Source: an uncultured Parabacteroides sp. (GTDB taxonomy: Bacteria; Bacteroidota; Bacteroidia; Bacteroidales; Tannerellaceae). Taken from it: DNA of 36,069 bases. The notes beneath the pieces were generated by a model. It worked only from the letters and a program-made list of their open reading frames with translations, was not told the origin of the DNA and made no database searches. Every line of letters begins with the position of its first letter. Positions within the stretch are counted from its first letter, which is position 1. The translations under genes and the position numbers were made by a program. Location: positions 1-36,069 of the forward strand of contig URZO01000039.1 of the NCBI GenBank assembly GCA_900552465.1, read 5' to 3'. Below, in pieces: positions 1 to 8,129 of this stretch.

Positions 1-88
1 TCCCCTCTTGAGAGGGGGCAGGGGGTGTGTGGATTTTCATTGATAGACAGAAAGATAACACACCCCCTTATCCCCTCTCGAGAGGGGA
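1..88. repeat. Imperfect long inverted repeat, mobile-repeat-like
   Basis: Two arms face each other: 1-30 (starts TCCCCTCTTGAGAGGGGG, ends GGGGGTGTGT) and 58-88 (starts ACACACCCCC, ends CTCTCGAGAGGGGA). They are reverse complements apart from a few substitutions and one length difference, with a 27-base loop. Each arm also holds a small internal palindrome around CTCnnGAG. The element may extend left of the window. It lies upstream of the phosphodiesterase gene and could fold into a strong RNA hairpin. A dispersed non-coding repeat or a terminator of an upstream gene both fit. Confidence 0.6.
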
Positions 89-180
89 AACAGATACTCC
101 CGACGCTATGTCACAAGTATGAAATACACTGATAAATCCTCATTTATTGGAATTAGCAAACTAACTAAAAATACCATGTT

Positions 181-957
181 ATGAAACACTTAAAATTCTC
201 TCTTCTTTTTCTTTTCTGTGTACTGATTACAGTGCCGGCCGCTGCTAAAGGCAAAACGAAAGTGATTGCTCATCGTGGTTATTGGAAGACGGAAGGATCT
301 GCCCAAAACTCGATTCGTTCTCTGGAACGGGCTAATGAAATAAAAGTGTACGGGTCCGAGTTCGATGTGCATCTGACTGCGGATAATGTCCCGGTTGTTT
401 TCCATGATAACAAGATTCAGGGAAAACATATCCAGACGACTCCCTATGCGGAACTGAAAGACCTGAAGCTCCCGAACGGCGAAACGCTTCCCACGCTGGA
501 ACAGTATCTGGCCAGGGCGAGGAGACTGAAAAAGGCAAAACTGATTTTTGAACTGAAATCCCATGCGACCCCCGAACGCGATCGCGAAGCCGCAAAGATC
601 GCAGTCGATATGGTGAACAGCAAGAAGTTGGGAAAGCGTACCGAATATATCGCATTCAGTCTCGATGCAGCTAAAGAGTTGCACCGCTTGTCTCCTAAAA
701 CCCCCGTCTATTATCTGAACGGCGATTTATCACCCAAGCAATTAAAAGAACTCGGATTTGCCGGCTTGGATTATAATTATAAAGTGATGCAGCAGCATCC
801 CGAATGGTTTAAGGAAGCGAAAGACCTGAAGCTGAAAATCAATGTATGGACAGTCGACGATCCGGAAGTGATGAAAGAGATGATCGAGAGTGGTGTGGAC
901 TTTCTGACAACCGACTATCCCGAAGAAGCGCAAAAAGCTGTACTTTTGTATCGCTGA
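181..957 (+). CDS. Secreted glycerophosphodiester phosphodiesterase (GDPD family)
   Basis: Predicted to hydrolyse glycerophosphodiesters to glycerol 3-phosphate and an alcohol outside the cytoplasm. The protein has 258 residues, close to a single GDPD TIM-barrel domain. A signal peptide covers about residues 1-22 (hydrophobic LLFLFCVLITV, then AAA). The GDPD signature follows: HRGYW at 31-35 with the first catalytic His, EFD around 60-62 as metal ligands, HD at 75-76 as the second catalytic His, then the ELKS strand near 124 that usually carries a further acidic ligand, and a late WTVDDP motif. All expected residues are present, so it is probably active. It ends 4 bp before the next gene and is probably co-transcribed with it. 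No good promoter box was seen in 89-180. The substrate cannot be told from sequence. Confidence 0.9.
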   Translation: MKHLKFSLLFLFCVLITVPAAAKGKTKVIAHRGYWKTEGSAQNSIRSLERANEIKVYGSEFDVHLTADNVPVVFHDNKIQGKHIQTTPYAELKDLKLPNGETLPTLEQYLARARRLKKAKLIFELKSHATPERDREAAKIAVDMVNSKKLGKRTEYIAFSLDAAKELHRLSPKTPVYYLNGDLSPKQLKELGFAGLDYNYKVMQQHPEWFKEAKDLKLKINVWTVDDPEVMKEMIESGVDFLTTDYPEEAQKAVLLYR

Positions 958-961
958 ATAA

Positions 962-2449
962 ATGTGTGAAATGAGAAAGTATTGCCTGTCGTTATTGTTC
1001 TTGTTGCTGTTGCAAATTGCTTATGCTGTCGATCCTCCCAAGCGGGAGATCAGGGGCGTTTGGCTGACAACCGTCTATGGCTTGGACTGGCCGCAGAAAC
1101 CGGCTACGACCGAAGCCGGGCGTAAAGCGCAGCAGCGTGAAGTATGCGACATTCTGGACCGTTTGCAGGATGCGAACTTCAACACCGTATTCCTGCAGGT
1201 TCGTTTGCGTGGCGATGTTATCTGGCGTTCGCAGGTGGAGCCGGCCAGCAAGACTTTCTCCGGAAAATACGGCGTGATGCCGGGCTACGATCCTTTGGCT
1301 TTTGTGATCGACGAATGCCATAAACGGGGAATGGAGTGTCATGCCTGGTTTGTCACTTTCCCCTTGGGAACGGATAAAAGCGTGAAAGAACAAGGCAAAC
1401 TCTCTGTTGTCAAACGGCATTCGAATCTTTGTAAACGGCATAATGGCGAATGGTATCTGGATCCCGGCGTGCCCGGAACTTCCGACTATATCCTCTCTTT
1501 AGTCAAGGAACTGGTGAACGGCTACGATATCGACGGCATCCATTTCGATTATATCCGTTATCCCGAGCAGGCTAAATCTTTTCCTGATAAGGCCTTGTAC
1601 AATAAATACGGTAAGAAAAGGTCGTTAGCCGAATGGCGGCGGGAGAATATCAACAAGATGGTCTTCCGCATTTACGACTATGTGAAATCAGTCAAACCCT
1701 GGGTGCAGGTGAGCAGTTCACCGCTTGGCAAATACAACCGTATCGAGCGCGTTCCGAATGCCGGGTGGACAGCCTACGAAAGCGTGTTCCAGGATCCGAA
1801 GATGTGGATGCAGCAAGGAAAGCAGGACATGATTGTCCCGATGATGTACTACCTGCACGATAACTTTTTCCCTTTTGTAGACAACTGGGTGGACAATTGC
1901 AACGGCCGCTTAGTAGTGCCCGGGCTGGGGGCTTACCGGATGTTGAAATCTGAAGCGGACTGGACAGTCAACGACATAACGGACCAGATCGATTACAGCC
2001 GCTATTACGGTGGGGCGGGTTGTACATTCTTCCGCTGTGCGAATGTGCTGGATAATACCAAAGGCTTGTACGACGAACTGAAAGACAACTATTATAAATA
2101 CCCGGCGCAGCTTCCTCCCCTTGCCTGGCTGAATGACGAGGTGCCGCCCGCCCCGGAAGAGATTCTGGTAGAGCGCGAAGGCGACGAGTTGAAACTCTCC
2201 TGGCAAAAGCCCGGTCAGGTGAAGGATGTCCTGACTTATACGGTCTATTATTCACTGAGCGATTCGATCGATACGGCGTCGGCAAAAAACATACTGCTGA
2301 CCGGCATTCGGGATACTTCCGTCTATCTGCCTGTCGACACGGTTTCGGAGCGGGGATATACATTTTCCGTTTCAGCTTCTTCCCGCTATCATATCGAAAG
2401 CAAGCCTTCCAGGGAAACCTATTATTACCTTTCCAAATTTCCTAAATAA
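962..2449 (+). CDS. Secreted GH10-like glycosyl hydrolase (YngK/DUF187 type) with C-terminal Fn3-like domain
   Basis: This is a member of the glycosyl hydrolase-like 10 family (PF02638 type), which often acts on cell-wall or other glycans. It has 495 residues. A signal peptide covers about residues 4-23 (MRKYCLSLLFLLLL, cleavage after AYA). The catalytic barrel spans about 27-380, with REIRGVWLTTV at its start, a DANFNTVFLQVR strand, HAWFVTFPLG, and the DGIHFDYIRYP strand that is the most conserved part of the family. Residues after about 395 (PPAPEEILVEREGDELKLSW) look like a fibronectin type III fold. The first ATG is 4 bp after the upstream stop. The ATG at 971 is an equally good start because it gives a shorter signal peptide n-region. 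The substrate is unknown. The pairing with a phosphodiesterase suggests envelope or polymer breakdown, which is an inference. Confidence 0.88.
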   Translation: MCEMRKYCLSLLFLLLLQIAYAVDPPKREIRGVWLTTVYGLDWPQKPATTEAGRKAQQREVCDILDRLQDANFNTVFLQVRLRGDVIWRSQVEPASKTFSGKYGVMPGYDPLAFVIDECHKRGMECHAWFVTFPLGTDKSVKEQGKLSVVKRHSNLCKRHNGEWYLDPGVPGTSDYILSLVKELVNGYDIDGIHFDYIRYPEQAKSFPDKALYNKYGKKRSLAEWRRENINKMVFRIYDYVKSVKPWVQVSSSPLGKYNRIERVPNAGWTAYESVFQDPKMWMQQGKQDMIVPMMYYLHDNFFPFVDNWVDNCNGRLVVPGLGAYRMLKSEADWTVNDITDQIDYSRYYGGAGCTFFRCANVLDNTKGLYDELKDNYYKYPAQLPPLAWLNDEVPPAPEEILVEREGDELKLSWQKPGQVKDVLTYTVYYSLSDSIDTASAKNILLTGIRDTSVYLPVDTVSERGYTFSVSASSRYHIESKPSRETYYYLSKFPK

Positions 2450-2477
2450 GAAAAGGGCTCATTTCGCGAGAATACTG

Positions 2478-2485
2478 TATCTTTG
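2478..2485 (+). promoter_or_regulatory. Promoter -7 box of the ECF sigma operon
   Basis: TATCTTTG matches the Bacteroidetes -7 consensus TAnnTTTG exactly. It lies about 105 bp before the sigma gene and 30 bp after the preceding stop. No clear -33 TTTG was seen at the usual distance, so the promoter may need an activator or be recognised by another sigma factor. Confidence 0.5.
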
Positions 2486-2589
2486 GAACGTTTTTGAATA
2501 AAAATAGTTGTACCGGAATGCAGCGTTTCGGACGGTTCTAACATCATATAAATGTACAGCCTTGAAAAGGGCGTGAAGGCACACACTAA

Positions 2590-3117
2590 ATGACGGAGCA
2601 ACAACTGATAGAGGGTTGTAGGAATGGGGAAAGGCTGGCTCAGAAGGAGCTGTATGAAACGTATTCCCGCAAAATGATGGGCGTTTGTCTGCGTTATGTA
2701 AGCGACAGGGAGACTGCCCGTGATTTGTTGCAGGACGGTTTTGTCAAAGTCTTCACCAGTATGGACTCCTATTCGGGAGCCGGGTCATTTGAAGGGTGGA
2801 TGCGAAAGATCTTTGTCAATTGTGCGTTGGAGTATTTGCGTAAATCGGATGTTTTGCGCGAAGCGACCGACTTGGATAATACGGCGGAACTCATTCATCC
2901 GGACAGTTCCGCAATATCCGATATGTCGGCGGTGGAACTGATGAAACTGGTGCATGAACTGCCCGCCGGTTTTCGTACGGTGTTCAACCTGTTTGCGATA
3001 GAAGGTTATTCGCATAAGGAGATCAGCGAGATGATGAACATTACCGAGAGCACTTCCCGTTCGCAGTTTACGCGTGCCAAACAGTTATTACAACGCAGGA
3101 TTAATGAATTGTATTGA
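2590..3117 (+). CDS. ECF-type RNA polymerase sigma factor
   Basis: A 175-residue sigma-70 family protein with only regions 2 and 4, the ECF layout. Region 2 covers about residues 8-80 (QKELYETYSRKMMGVCLRYV, then ETARDLLQDGFVKVF). Region 4 covers about 115-172 (LVHELPAGFRTVFNLFAIEG, SHKEISEMMNITESTSRSQ), ending in the helix-turn-helix that reads the -35 element. It should direct RNA polymerase to a small regulon. The next gene starts at or just after this stop and encodes a protein with an N-terminal cytoplasmic segment followed by a membrane helix, the usual arrangement of a sigma factor and its membrane regulator. The inducing signal is unknown. Confidence 0.93.
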   Translation: MTEQQLIEGCRNGERLAQKELYETYSRKMMGVCLRYVSDRETARDLLQDGFVKVFTSMDSYSGAGSFEGWMRKIFVNCALEYLRKSDVLREATDLDNTAELIHPDSSAISDMSAVELMKLVHELPAGFRTVFNLFAIEGYSHKEISEMMNITESTSRSQFTRAKQLLQRRINELY

Positions 3118-3128
3118 GTAAAAAAGAA

Positions 3129-4373
3129 ATGAAAGATAAGGAAAGAGACATAATTGACGATTTGCTGCGTGAGAAGTTATATGACTTTGAAGCGGACACG
3201 TTGCCGGGTGACTGGGAGGCCATTGCCGACCGTCTGGCGGAAAAGAAGTCTGTCCCTTTCCGTCGGACTTTACGCTATTGGGCTGCGGCAGCCGTTGTCT
3301 CCTTACTGGTTGTGACCGGAGGCGTTTATGTCATGACCCGTGACAAGGAGTATATGCCTGTTGCCGAAACAATCCAGGAAAAGACAGAAGCTGTGGAGAC
3401 GCAGTTGGCAGAACAAGCCCGGCCGGTCGCTTCGGTTATAGCGGGCGAACCTTCCCGAAATAGCACGAATAAGCCTGTTGTTGTCGCTAAGCAGGCGGCA
3501 GTTAAACATGCCATTGCCCAGGCTCCCGTAGCCGCTGTCGCCTATCGTTCGCATGCCGCTGAAGAAGAGGTCGTAGAAACCGTTTCCGATACAGTTGTGA
3601 ATAAGGAAGAAGCTCCCGAAACGGCTGTGCCGGAAGAATCTGAAATGCACCCGGTTGAAACGCGTGCATTGATTGCCGATGCGACGCCCGTAAAGGAAGC
3701 CGTGAAAGCCCCGGTAAAAAGATGGGGTTTCGGAATGGGCGGAGGAAGTGTGACGGCCGGAACGACTAATTCCCTAAACACGTATGCATTAAAGAATACA
3801 GCGTTGACAGATAAAGAGTTGCTCCAGTTAAACTCCCCTTATTTCAACGAGCAGTCCCCGAAAACAAATATCCATCATAAAACACCGGTAACGGTTGGAA
3901 TAGGTGTCAGCTACTATCTGAACGACCGTTTTTCCTTGCAATCCGGCTTGAATTATACATTCCTTTCTTCCGAATGGGAAACGAAAGCAGTCTATTACGG
4001 TGAGACAAAGCAGAAGTTGCATTTTATCGGAATACCGCTTTCTCTGTCTTATAGGATTGCGGACTGGAAACGCATACAGTTTTATGCCGCTGCCGGCGGA
4101 ATGACGGAAATCAATGTCGCCGGTAAGTTGAATTCCAAGATATTTGTCGGGAATGATGAAATCCGCCACGAGAAAAAACATCTCCGGATGAAAGAATGGA
4201 TGTGGTCTGTCAATGGCCGTGTCGGAGCGAGTTATCCCTTGTTTCGTTTCCTGAGCCTGTATGCAGAAGTAGGAGCCGGATATTATTTCGACAATGGAAG
4301 TACGATCGAAACGATCCGTTCCGAGAAACCGTTTAATGTCAATCTGCAAGCCGGCTTCCGTTTTGGTTTTTGA
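3129..4373 (+). CDS. Membrane-anchored anti-sigma-like protein with C-terminal outer-membrane beta-barrel-like domain
   Basis: A protein of 414 residues from ATG 3129. A TTG at 3114, overlapping the sigma stop, is the alternative start. Visible parts, in order: a charged N-terminal segment of about 45 residues containing DTLPGDWEAIADRLAEKK, typical of this family in Bacteroidetes and a plausible sigma-binding part; one membrane helix (YWAAAAVVSLLVVTGGVYVM); an Ala/Val/Glu/Pro-rich linker of roughly 120 residues; and a C-terminal part with alternating aromatic strands ending in NLQAGFRFGF, a typical beta-barrel end of the porin/OMP_b-brl type. Position directly after the ECF sigma gene suggests it controls that sigma factor. 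How one chain could have both an inner-membrane helix and an outer-membrane barrel is not resolved; the barrel-like part may instead be periplasmic. Confidence 0.75.
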   Translation: MKDKERDIIDDLLREKLYDFEADTLPGDWEAIADRLAEKKSVPFRRTLRYWAAAAVVSLLVVTGGVYVMTRDKEYMPVAETIQEKTEAVETQLAEQARPVASVIAGEPSRNSTNKPVVVAKQAAVKHAIAQAPVAAVAYRSHAAEEEVVETVSDTVVNKEEAPETAVPEESEMHPVETRALIADATPVKEAVKAPVKRWGFGMGGGSVTAGTTNSLNTYALKNTALTDKELLQLNSPYFNEQSPKTNIHHKTPVTVGIGVSYYLNDRFSLQSGLNYTFLSSEWETKAVYYGETKQKLHFIGIPLSLSYRIADWKRIQFYAAAGGMTEINVAGKLNSKIFVGNDEIRHEKKHLRMKEWMWSVNGRVGASYPLFRFLSLYAEVGAGYYFDNGSTIETIRSEKPFNVNLQAGFRFGF

Positions 4374-4424
4374 GTAGTAACAAATAAATAATAAACAATA
4401 ATATAAAATTAAAAGAACAGTAAA

Positions 4425-5207
4425 ATGAAGAAACTTAAAGTTTTAGGATTGGCAGCTTTCGCTGCGGGAATGGTAACGTTAACCTCTTGTTTGGATGGCG
4501 GTGGAAATACATCTACTGGGGGTGGATATGGTGTTGTAGATTTCGATATGAATGCGATGGGAAATGTTGTTAAAGATGATTATGGTACAGTCGTTTATTC
4601 TACAGGGTTTTCTAACCTGAGTCAAGGTGATTTTGTGGTATATTATAGTACAATCGATTGGGATAACCAGCCTTCAGATAAATATATTACTGCTACTGTC
4701 GGACAGGGGCAGGCCGGAAAATTAGATAAATGGTCAACATCTCCTTCTCTTACAGATACTTCAGTTGTTATGTCGAATGAAATGGCTATTTCAGAGGTCG
4801 GTTTCATACAAACAGCTTTTGGTAATGAAGTGTATGCTCTTCGTGCTAACAGTCATGCGTTTATAGCTTCAATCTTTAAGAATATTCCCTCAGATCAGAC
4901 TATCTCTTATGATTTGAGTTATGATGGAAATCTGGAGACTGTCCAGGAAAACGGAGTCAATGTGTATGATTTCTTTTTGAGAGCTACAAAAGTGGGTGAA
5001 GGAAAAAAGACAGAACAGGATTGTCCGTTCACGAACGTTTTTGATTTGAATCAATTCTTATATCGTGCGATAAGCAAAGAAAGATCAGCAGGAGCTAAAA
5101 AGGTTAATGTCCGTGTGAATTTCATCAAAGAATTCAGCAAAGATTCAACAAGTTGGGTATGGGGAAAATCAGAAATAGCTTCTTTCCCGATTCCTTCTGA
5201 GTCATAA
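4425..5207 (+). CDS. Lipoprotein of unknown function, ECF operon member (paralog of 8130-8885)
   Basis: A 260-residue protein with a lipoprotein signal peptide: hydrophobic residues 6-19 and lipobox LTSC with Cys22. No catalytic motif was seen. The mature part is Gly/Ser/Thr-rich and looks all-beta. The C-terminus (VNVRVNFIKEFSKDSTSWVW) matches the C-termini of the fragment at 5621-5731 and the lipoprotein at 8130-8885, so these three form a local family. It lies 51 bp after the sigma-linked membrane protein and before a terminator, so it is probably the last gene of the sigma operon and may be a surface or periplasmic product of that regulon. NigD-like families have similar size and signals, but I could not confirm membership. 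It is more AT-rich than the two genes before it. Confidence 0.7.
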   Translation: MKKLKVLGLAAFAAGMVTLTSCLDGGGNTSTGGGYGVVDFDMNAMGNVVKDDYGTVVYSTGFSNLSQGDFVVYYSTIDWDNQPSDKYITATVGQGQAGKLDKWSTSPSLTDTSVVMSNEMAISEVGFIQTAFGNEVYALRANSHAFIASIFKNIPSDQTISYDLSYDGNLETVQENGVNVYDFFLRATKVGEGKKTEQDCPFTNVFDLNQFLYRAISKERSAGAKKVNVRVNFIKEFSKDSTSWVWGKSEIASFPIPSES

Positions 5208-5224
5208 ATTATGTGAAAGAAAAG

Positions 5225-5255
5225 AGACTGTTTTTGATTTCAAGCAGTCTTTTTT
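5225..5255 (+). terminator. Rho-independent terminator of the ECF sigma operon
   Basis: AGACTG (5225-5230) pairs with CAGTCT (5245-5250) and is followed directly by a T run to 5255. It sits 18 bp after the lipoprotein stop. Confidence 0.7.
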
Positions 5256-5297
5256 CTCTATTTGTTCCATCAAGGCAAAAGTTTCGCCATTTGACTA

Positions 5298-5600
5298 TTA
5301 TAGGATTTCGATAAAGATAAACTGTATGGTAATACGCTGTTCATTATTGTCACCATCATTCCATACACCGCTATCGTTTGGCCGATTAGATTTTTATATC
5401 TTTAATTGGATAGACAAAAAGTTTCCAGCAGTTAAATCCTAGGTCAAGATAGTTGTTGACTTTTTTACTATCTTGTTCATAAAAAGATTTACGATAATAA
5501 GTTTGTTTGTCATGAATATACTGTTGAAAATGTCAGTGGTATCCTGTCGTTTTGTAGATCCATGTATCTCCATAATATAAACAGATTGATGATAAGCGAT
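5298..5600 (-). pseudogene. Possible decayed reverse-strand gene, unrecognised
   Basis: Read on the minus strand, this stretch gives a protein-like segment interrupted by stops and one frame change: a part with YYGDTWIYKTTGY, a part with VNNYLDLGFNCWKLFVYPIK, then a part ending WNDGDNNEQRITIQFIFIEI and a stop at 5298-5300. The high content of aromatic residues and the alternating pattern are more protein-like than random AT-rich DNA, but I recognise no family. This could be chance. Confidence 0.2.
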
Positions 5601-5620
5601 AATATGTCTTCTAAGTAACA

Positions 5621-5731
5621 ATGCTTCGATTTAATTATATCAATGAGTTTTCTAAAGATTCTACAGGCTGGGTTTGGAAGTCTTTTGATGTGTACTCATT
5701 TGGTATTGCTACTTGTTCGGAATCAAAGTAA
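5621..5731 (+). pseudogene. C-terminal remnant of a third paralog of the ECF-linked lipoprotein
   Basis: The 36-codon open frame reads FNYINEFSKDSTGWVWKSFD near its start and ends SESK before a TAA. It aligns directly with the end of the lipoprotein at 4425-5207 (VNFIKEFSKDSTSWVW, ending PSES) and more weakly with the end of the one at 8130-8885. There is no signal peptide, lipobox or N-terminal two-thirds, so this is the tail of a deleted gene. A strong terminator follows 21 bp later, as expected behind a former full gene. The ATG at 5621 is probably incidental. A translated short peptide cannot be excluded. Confidence 0.75.
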
Positions 5732-5752
5732 AAATATTTTGCTTTTTACAGG

Positions 5753-5798
5753 TCATCATACAGAAAAGTGAATTCATTTTCTGTATGATGATTTTTTT
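5753..5798 (+). terminator. Strong rho-independent terminator
   Basis: TCATCATACAGAAAA (5753-5767) and its exact reverse complement (5777-5791) form a 15-bp stem around a 9-base loop, followed by seven T residues. It sits behind the truncated lipoprotein remnant. Confidence 0.85.
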
Positions 5799-6333
5799 AT
5801 TTGTGACTTTGTAAAATTAATAGTTTCTTAGTAAGTTATATTGAATTCCAATATGCTTTTTCCTATAGCTTCTTCTCTGAGCTTGTAATTAATTTCTCAT
5901 TGTTAAAAGAATATGGAATATTTGGGCTGTATTCATTTCAATGCTACTGCAAATAATTAATTTCTATTACTTGTTCATTTGTTGGAAGGTGGATATTGAA
6001 TTTATATTTATAAAGTTAATGTAGTTTAAATTAATGGCCGCGTAATTATGGAAAATATATAGTAGATACAAATAGTTTTAGGTCTAAATGTGTGTTTGTG
6101 TCTTCTTTGCTTATGTTTTTAAATGTTTGTGTAAAAAGTCTTATATCGTGTAGATAGATTAATAAATGATAAAATAGTAGCTTGTTGTGTTTTTTTTATT
6201 TACTTTTGTGATCAAATATTTATTGCCTAAATAAATTATTTTTGGCCTAAATATTAAGAAGTATCTATTGTGTAATGAATATAATATTATATTGTTTTTT
6301 ATCGTGTTAATTATTTATTAAAATGAAGAAGTT
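5799..6333. other. Long AT-rich intergenic region before the C10 peptidase homolog
   Basis: No gene could be supported here. TACTTTTG at 6201-6208 fits the -7 consensus and would give a leader of about 120 bases, but no well-spaced -33 element was seen. A short direct repeat, GCCTAAATA, occurs twice between 6227 and 6256. The base composition is much more AT-rich than the flanking housekeeping genes. Confidence 0.4.
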
Positions 6334-7500
6334 ATGAAGAAGAGAAAAATCTTAAGTATTTATGCGCTTTTTGTTATATTGTTCAGTTCTTGTACGGATA
6401 GTAATGAGTGCTTGGATGAAAAGCAATTATTAAATGATGAAATTAATCTATTATCTCAAGTTGAAATTAAGCAGATGTTGGATAATATGAATCATCAAGG
6501 GGGAGTGACAAAGTCTGTAGATGATGTTTTATATTTAGAAATGTCTTCATCTAAAGTAGAATGTGTTGACACAGTGAGTCAAAAAATAGAAGAAGTTATA
6601 ATTTCACAGTATAAAATTTTAGATCAAGAAAAGGAGGGATATGCTGTAGTTTTAAATGACAAGAGATTTCCTGTTGTTTTAGCATATGTTCCAGAAGGTA
6701 ATTTGTCTGATACTACTAAAATAGCTCCTCTTAATATGTTTTTTAAAGGCATTCCCGCAATTGTCAATGAATTATATAACCAATCTGTACAAACAGCATC
6801 TCCTCGTTTTGGAGGGAGCTATGCATATGTTTTGAACGAAATAAAAACAAAATGGCATGATTCGTATCCCTATAATAATAAAATACCAACATCATCAACT
6901 CTTCATCCAGATGCAGGAACACATGTCTCTAGTTTAGCTCAATTATGTGCTTATTATAAAAAAGGATCATATAATTGGACTACATTGTTATCATCTCCTA
7001 CTATTTCTCCAGAAGAAACTGGACGTGTTGAATTAGTTTCTAGTTTATATTTAGATGTGTTTAATAAAACTAAAACAACGTTTGTGGCTGGAAAGCCTAC
7101 TGTTGCTCTTAGCGATATTGTTAATTATTTGCATGATTTAGGATTTAAAAGTGCAAATAATACCTCAATGAGAGATTTTGCTAAGGTTAAATCGCAGATT
7201 TATACGGATTTGAAAGGTGGAGGACTTGTGTTAATGACTGGAACTCGATATATTAATAATGTGAAAAATGGGATTGATTATTGGTTAGTGGATGGTTGTA
7301 ATGTGCCTTTTGATGATAATAATAATTTAGATTATAATTCTTCTTTTTATCAGTTGCATTGTAATTGGGGACAATCTGGAGGACTGAATAGTGGCTATTT
7401 TTTATGGCTTGTAAATGGGAATTTATTAACAACAGGAACCATGGGGTTTGATAATAATAGTTATAGATCCATAAATGCTGTTTTGGGAATAAAAAAATGA
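6334..7500 (+). CDS. C10 (streptopain-like) peptidase homolog lacking the catalytic Cys and His; lipoprotein
   Basis: A 388-residue protein with a lipoprotein signal (FSSC, Cys20), a propeptide-like region of about 65-150 (EGYAVVLNDKRFPVVLAYVP resembles the C10 pro-domain), and a catalytic-fold region of about 160-388. Family landmarks are clear: KWHDSYPYN at 173-181, SLAQLCAYY near 200-208, YNWTTLL near 213, WLVDG at 317-321, and the LHCNWGQSGGLNSGYF strand near 341-356. At the nucleophile position, where active C10 members have GCVATAMAQ, this protein has AGTHVSSLAQ, placing Thr196 instead of Cys. Where active members have HAW(V)xDG it has DYWLVDG, so Asp315 replaces His. It is therefore probably a pseudo-enzyme, perhaps a binding or inhibitory protein. 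The gene is strongly AT-rich and flanked by hairpins, which suggests transfer. Confidence 0.75.
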   Translation: MKKRKILSIYALFVILFSSCTDSNECLDEKQLLNDEINLLSQVEIKQMLDNMNHQGGVTKSVDDVLYLEMSSSKVECVDTVSQKIEEVIISQYKILDQEKEGYAVVLNDKRFPVVLAYVPEGNLSDTTKIAPLNMFFKGIPAIVNELYNQSVQTASPRFGGSYAYVLNEIKTKWHDSYPYNNKIPTSSTLHPDAGTHVSSLAQLCAYYKKGSYNWTTLLSSPTISPEETGRVELVSSLYLDVFNKTKTTFVAGKPTVALSDIVNYLHDLGFKSANNTSMRDFAKVKSQIYTDLKGGGLVLMTGTRYINNVKNGIDYWLVDGCNVPFDDNNNLDYNSSFYQLHCNWGQSGGLNSGYFLWLVNGNLLTTGTMGFDNNSYRSINAVLGIKK

Positions 7501-7570
7501 TGTAATAAGTAATAATTGATATTAGTTGTTTTTTTGAATATTAAAGTATAATGTTTTATACTATATTTTC

Positions 7571-7613
7571 TAGGCATAGAGTCAAGGATTAATAATCCTT
7601 GACTCTATGCCTA
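7571..7613 (+). terminator. Perfect 20-bp stem hairpin behind the C10 homolog
   Basis: TAGGCATAGAGTCAAGGATT (7571-7590) and its exact reverse complement (7594-7613) enclose a 3-base loop. The following sequence is AT-rich but has no long T run. It probably acts as a terminator, or as a dispersed palindrome. Confidence 0.65.
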
Positions 7614-8042
7614 ATTTATTTATAGGAAAGTAGTGTCAGATAGATATATGATATTTTTTCTTTTTTTATTTCTCTGTATTTGTTTAGATTTAACTTTTTT
7701 CTTGACAATCTGTTGAAAAGAATTTGTGCTATTTTTTGTGTTAAGTACGAAAATAAGAATGACTTTTTTCCTCTGTTTGGGTCTGGATATAATCATTTCT
7801 CGAATAGATGATTGATAAAAACAGTCTTATCTGTTCGTATATTGACTATATTTGTGTTTGGAAGAATGAAGGAAGATGTACATACTATATGAAAGGGGGA
7901 TAATAAATCAAGCATTGCACGCACGGTATAAATGCTGAACAATTATCTGTAAAAGTAGGTGTTATCAGAGTAGGTTTTCCAAGTTGTTAATGTTTTGAAG
8001 GATGAATATGCATTTGTTTTTCGCCAGCATCTCCCGACAGAA
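7614..8042. other. AT-rich intergenic region, no supported gene
   Basis: Only short open frames occur. TATATTTG at 7847-7854 resembles a -7 box, but no gene follows at a sensible distance. Several frames between 7900 and 8040 read as protein-like pieces broken by stops, so decayed coding sequence is possible, but nothing is recognisable. Confidence 0.3.
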
Positions 8043-8073
8043 TTGTATGAGTAAGAAAATAATGCTACCTTTG
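8043..8073 (+). promoter_or_regulatory. Bacteroidetes-type promoter of the second lipoprotein gene
   Basis: TTG at 8043-8045, a 20-bp spacer, then TACCTTTG at 8066-8073, an exact -7 consensus. Transcription should start near 8080, which rules out the upstream GTG at 8073 as the gene start. Confidence 0.65.
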
Positions 8074-8129
8074 TGCGTTTCCTCTGTGTGTGGAGGAAGA
8101 AAACTTCGATTTCAAAATTGTATATGGAG

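Noticed and set aside
8073..8129. Upstream extension of the second lipoprotein gene to GTG 8073
   Set aside because: It begins inside the -7 box and before the predicted transcription start; the start at 8130 gives a clean lipoprotein signal.
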